Assembly (NCBI RefSeq): GCF_001562415.1
Contig: NZ_LOEE01000026.1
Coordinates: 1 to 48,449, forward strand
Direction of reading: 5' to 3'
Length of the DNA: 48,449 nucleotides
DNA from: Thermotalea metallivorans
GTDB lineage: Bacteria; Bacillota; Clostridia; Peptostreptococcales; Thermotaleaceae
Part shown: positions 45,669 through 48,449 of the stretch, piece by piece
Layout: each line of letters opens with the position of its first letter
How positions within the stretch are numbered: position 1 is the first letter of the stretch
Translations under genes and position numbers: made by a program
The notes under the pieces: model-generated
What the model was told of the DNA's origin: nothing
What the model saw: the letters and a program-made list of their open reading frames with translations, nothing else
Databases searched by the model: none

Positions 45669-46715
45669 CTACCATTGGAGTTCATGGATATCCAATAAAT
45701 ACTCCTTCATTTTTCCCCTTGCCACGGGCAATATGAAGGATATTTTCCCTTGTGCATTTTTCTTGTCGCCCATCATGATTTCTATAAGTTTCTGTACATC
45801 ATACATGGGAATATCCACATCCATGCCTAGATTTTGAATAAAATCCGTGATTTCATAAAAATAGTCTTCGGGGATAACTCCCAACCTTCGGGCAATAAAA
45901 GTTTCCATATACATGCCAATCAGAACGGCTTCTCCATGGGTATATTTTTGATATTGTGTCATGCCTTCCAAAGCATGCCCTATGGTATGGCCAAAATTCA
46001 ATATTTTTCTCACTCCCTGCTCCTTTTCGTCTAAGGCCACGATTTGCCCTTTTACCTGGCAGCATCGTCGAATTACATGTTGCATCACAGCTTCATCCAT
46101 ATCTTTTATTTTATGAATATTTTCTTTCAGATAGTTAAAAAAGGTGTTGTCTTGTATAATACCGTATTTTACCACTTCACCCATTCCGCTCATAAACTCT
46201 CTTTGAGGAAGAGAATACAAAACATCCGTATCAATGATCACCGCTTTTGGCTGATAAAAGGTACCAATCATATTTTTCCATTGAGACAGGTTTACTCCTG
46301 TTTTTCCCCCTACACTGCTGTCCACTTGAGCCAATAGGGTAGTAGGCACTTGGACAAACGGAATTCCCCGCATATAAACGGAGGCACAGAAACCGGCAAT
46401 GTCTCCCACTACGCCTCCTCCAAAGGCTACCACTTTTGATTCCCTTGTCAAATGCTCTTTGAGCATGTAAGATAGGATCTCTATGACGGTGTCCATATTC
46501 TTGCTACTTTCTCCCGGCTCTATCACATATTTGCAGAAGGCTTCATCCCCTAAATTTTTTCCCAGTCTGTCACCGTATAAGGCATCTACATTTTTGTCAG
46601 TCAATATCAAAAGTTTGTCCCTTTCGCCCAAATACTCTGAAATATTGTCCAGCAAACCCTTCCCTATATAAATAGGGTAACTGTCTTTCCCTAAATCTAC
46701 TTGAACTTTTTCCAT
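45669..46715 (-). CDS. aroB: 3-dehydroquinate synthase
   Basis: NAD-dependent enzyme of 348 aa forming 3-dehydroquinate from DAHP, the second shikimate step. [38 protein letters not shown] and the metal-site GHTIGHALE are present. GGAGATTGAAGAGCG precedes ATG, and the gene overlaps aroC by 19 bp, so the genes are cotranslated. Confidence 0.97.
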   Translation of the reverse strand: MEKVQVDLGKDSYPIYIGKGLLDNISEYLGERDKLLILTDKNVDALYGDRLGKNLGDEAFCKYVIEPGESSKNMDTVIEILSYMLKEHLTRESKVVAFGGGVVGDIAGFCASVYMRGIPFVQVPTTLLAQVDSSVGGKTGVNLSQWKNMIGTFYQPKAVIIDTDVLYSLPQREFMSGMGEVVKYGIIQDNTFFNYLKENIHKIKDMDEAVMQHVIRRCCQVKGQIVALDEKEQGVRKILNFGHTIGHALEGMTQYQKYTHGEAVLIGMYMETFIARRLGVIPEDYFYEITDFIQNLGMDVDIPMYDVQKLIEIMMGDKKNAQGKISFILPVARGKMKEYLLDIHELQW

Positions 46716-47833
46716 CGCTCTTCAATCTCCTCTAAAGAATCTCCTCCGGTTTTCCTCAAAAACTCCTCCGCCACTACAGTAATGGCTACCATCTCTCCTA
46801 CAACGGAAGCAGCGGGCACAGCACAGACGTCACTTCTTTCAACAGCGGCGTAGGAAATCTCCTTGCTTTCTATGTCTACACTTTTCAAGGGTTTATACAG
46901 GGTCGGTATCGGTTTCATCGCACATCGTATCACAATGGTTTCCCCATTGGACATACCGCCTTCGATTCCTCCTGCCCTATTTGTCTTTCGATAAAAGCCT
47001 CTGCCTGCATCATAGAATATTTCATCGTGAACCTCTGAACCTCTTTTTTGGGCATTTTCAAATCCCCATCCAATTTCTATCCCTTTCATTCCCTGGATGC
47101 TCATAAGTCCATAGGCCAACCTGGCATCCAATTTTCTATCCCACTGCACATAACTTCCTAATCCCTTGGGAACACCTGTAATGTATATATCAAAAATACC
47201 GCCTAGGGAATCCCCTTCTTCCTTTGCCGAATCAATAGCTTCCTTCATCTTTTGTTCCACTTTTTCATCAATGCAGCGAAGGTCAGACTGGTCAGCCTTA
47301 CGAATCTCATGAATATCTTCAACCTTTCTTTCAAGCTTTACATCACCAATAGACGTCACATGGCTTATCACTTCTACCCCAAAATTTTCCATCAATTGCT
47401 TCATCATACTTCCTACCGCCACCCTGGCAGCCGTCTCCCTGGCACTGCTTCTTTCCAATACATTTCTGATATCGGAAAAATTATATTTGAAAGCTCCTGT
47501 CAAATCGGCATGGCCCGGCCTCGCCTTAGTAATTTTTTTCTCCATTTCATCAACTTCTATGGGATTCATATATCTTTTCCAATTTGCATAATCCCTATTT
47601 TCAATTTGGAAAGCAATAGGACTTCCAAGAGTTTTTCCTCCTCGAATCCCGGATAAAATTTCTATACGGTCTTGCTCAATCTCCATCCGCTTTCCGCGAC
47701 CATATCCCCCTTGCCTTCGCCTTAAATCTTTGTTTATTTTTTCTATATCTATTTTTACATTGGATGGAAATCCCTCAATAATGGCTACCAAGCATTTTCC
47801 ATGGGATTCTCCTGCAGTCAAATACCTTAGCAT
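46697..47833 (-). CDS. aroC: Chorismate synthase
   Basis: FMN-dependent last enzyme of the shikimate pathway, 378 aa. LTAGESHGK at the N-terminus, [21 protein letters not shown] and [13 protein letters not shown] are typical. ATG 47833 follows AGGAGGCAATCCAG. An in-frame ATG at 47980 would add 49 residues without family counterparts; I reject it. It is the first gene of aroC-aroB-aroA(-trmB). A 250-bp leader lies upstream. Confidence 0.97.
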   Translation of the reverse strand: MLRYLTAGESHGKCLVAIIEGFPSNVKIDIEKINKDLRRRQGGYGRGKRMEIEQDRIEILSGIRGGKTLGSPIAFQIENRDYANWKRYMNPIEVDEMEKKITKARPGHADLTGAFKYNFSDIRNVLERSSARETAARVAVGSMMKQLMENFGVEVISHVTSIGDVKLERKVEDIHEIRKADQSDLRCIDEKVEQKMKEAIDSAKEEGDSLGGIFDIYITGVPKGLGSYVQWDRKLDARLAYGLMSIQGMKGIEIGWGFENAQKRGSEVHDEIFYDAGRGFYRKTNRAGGIEGGMSNGETIVIRCAMKPIPTLYKPLKSVDIESKEISYAAVERSDVCAVPAASVVGEMVAITVVAEEFLRKTGGDSLEEIEERWKKFK

Positions 47834-48112
47834 CTGGATTGCCTCCTGTTCTTGTGAAAATCTTGGCAAATCACTTTTTTTAACTTGCCCTCTTGGCAAG
47901 TCTCTTGGGTTTTCAGTATTGCATCCCATCTGATAATGCACTCCCCGTCCAGTGATGCATGCCCATGATCGATCCGTCATTAACCATTCTTCAAAGGGAG
48001 CCGATAATCCTCTTTTTCGATTCTCTTTATTTTCTCAACTCCGCCTTCACCATATCCGATTTCATCATAGAACCTACCATAAATCTCCCCTTTATTTTAT
48101 AAAATCATTCTG
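47834..48112 (-). other. aroC leader region
   Basis: From the putative promoter to aroC this region has no recognised gene. It contains a hairpin (ACTTGCC-AAGA-GGGCAAGT, 47874-47901), a repeated GCATGCATC/GGATGCA dyad near 47940-47970, and an open frame lacking any ATG, GTG or TTG start (48084 to 47979, ending TAATG). No T-box motif or Trp-, Phe- or Tyr-rich leader peptide is seen. Confidence 0.4.
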
Positions 48113-48123
48113 CAAAAATACAA
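48096..48123 (-). promoter_or_regulatory. Possible promoter of aroC operon
   Basis: Minus strand TTGTAT, 16 bases, TATAAA. The -35 overlaps the tail of the tRNA-Ser terminator. Confidence 0.5.
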
Positions 48124-48154
48124 CAAAGCACCTACATCCTTCATGTAAGTGCTT
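48113..48154 (-). terminator. Terminator downstream of tRNA-Ser
   Basis: Minus strand AAAGCACTTACAT ... ATGTAGGTGCTTT, one mismatch, then GTTGTATTTTTGC. Confidence 0.8.
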
Positions 48155-48169
48155 TGATGCATAACCGCG

Positions 48170-48261
48170 TGGCGGAGAAGGCGGGATTCGAACCCGCGCA
48201 CCGGTTTCCCGGTCTAACGGTTTAGCAAACCGTCCTCTTCAGCCTACTTGAGTACTTCTCC
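48170..48261 (-). tRNA. tRNA-Ser (GCU)
   Basis: On the minus strand the acceptor stem GGAGAAG pairs with CTTCTCC. The anticodon loop TTGCTAA gives GCU. A long variable arm (CCGGGAAACCGG) marks class II, and GGTTCGAATCC is the T loop. CCA is encoded. Size 92 nt. Confidence 0.96.
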
Positions 48262-48322
48262 ATATCCATTTTAGAAAAACAAAATTCAAATGCTAATCCT
48301 GTCCTGTATATAATAAAAAAAA

Positions 48323-48406
48323 TGGTGCGGGTGGAGGGACTTGAACCCCCACGCACGCGGCGCTAGATCCTAAGTCTAGTGCGTCTGCCAATTCCGCCAC
48401 ACCCGC
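48323..48406 (-). tRNA. tRNA-Leu (UAG)
   Basis: On the minus strand the acceptor stem GCGGGTG pairs with CACCCGC. The anticodon loop CTTAGGA gives UAG. A class II variable arm, the T loop GGTTCAAGTCC and an encoded CCA are all present. Size 84 nt. Confidence 0.96.
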
Positions 48407-48449
48407 ATGATATTGGATGCAAGATGTCGGATCTTTCTCTCGCCTCTTG

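Noticed and set aside
47834-47980. N-terminal 49-residue extension of chorismate synthase
   Set aside because: AGGAGG stands right before ATG 47833 and the family N-terminus begins there.
48031-48084. Seventeen-codon frame (MVGSMMKSD...) as an aro leader peptide
   Set aside because: It has a ribosome-binding site but no Trp, Phe or Tyr codons and no attenuator terminator after it.

Overview
The window is a chromosomal segment of a low-GC, anaerobic, endospore-forming Firmicute of the class Clostridia. Supporting evidence: the Bacillus/Clostridium core order purR-spoVG-glmU-prs-pth-mfd-prsA, a consensus sigma-H promoter before spoVG, an [FeFe]-hydrogenase-like protein, clostridial crotonase and 3-hydroxybutyryl-CoA dehydrogenase, ferredoxin-type proteins and two NhaC-type Na+/H+ antiporters. 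The antiporters hint at a sodium-dependent or alkaliphilic relative of Alkaliphilus, but the genus is inference only.

Layout. 1-877 is AT-rich with no gene seen. 0.9-12.5 kb (minus strand) is the housekeeping block purR, spoVG, glmU, prs, a chemoreceptor, pth, mfd, prsA. murC diverges at 12.9 kb. 14.7-22.4 kb (minus) holds an unknown membrane-anchored protein, an LCP-family protein, hbd and crt, a small membrane protein, and the lysC-lysA operon under a lysine riboswitch. 23-28.7 kb (mostly plus) holds two nhaC genes, two small cysteine-rich proteins, an esterase and a UPF0173 metallo-hydrolase. 28.9-35.2 kb (minus) holds the hydrogenase-like protein, tpx, a marR-chrA-fetA-fetB operon with a visible MarR-type operator, and a His-rich ferredoxin-like protein. 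35.4-39.2 kb (plus) holds a DMT permease, an aminotransferase and a nitronate monooxygenase/FabK-like enzyme, with a zinc-ribbon gene on minus. 39.2-40.6 kb is a decayed locus: an iadA remnant and a sigma-54 activator that has lost its ATPase core. 40.6-48.4 kb (minus) holds cls, an XRE/LexA-like regulator, a CGGC protein, trmB, aroA-aroB-aroC, tRNA-Ser and tRNA-Leu.

How the genes work together. purR/prs/glmU link nucleotide and cell-wall precursor supply. murC, lysA and lysC feed peptidoglycan and lysine. aroC-aroB-aroA make chorismate. marR-chrA-fetAB looks like one metal/oxyanion stress unit.

The most unusual signal is non-coding: a roughly 150-bp palindromic element present twice (6337 and 14388). 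Each copy starts at the last base of a terminator stem-loop, and one copy is flanked by a 23-bp direct duplication of the whole terminator hairpin. Two intergenic regions also carry degenerate arrays of 7-bp units. Other points of interest are an internal start in lysC, an [FeFe] hydrogenase with altered H-cluster motifs, and the decayed sigma-54/IadA locus.
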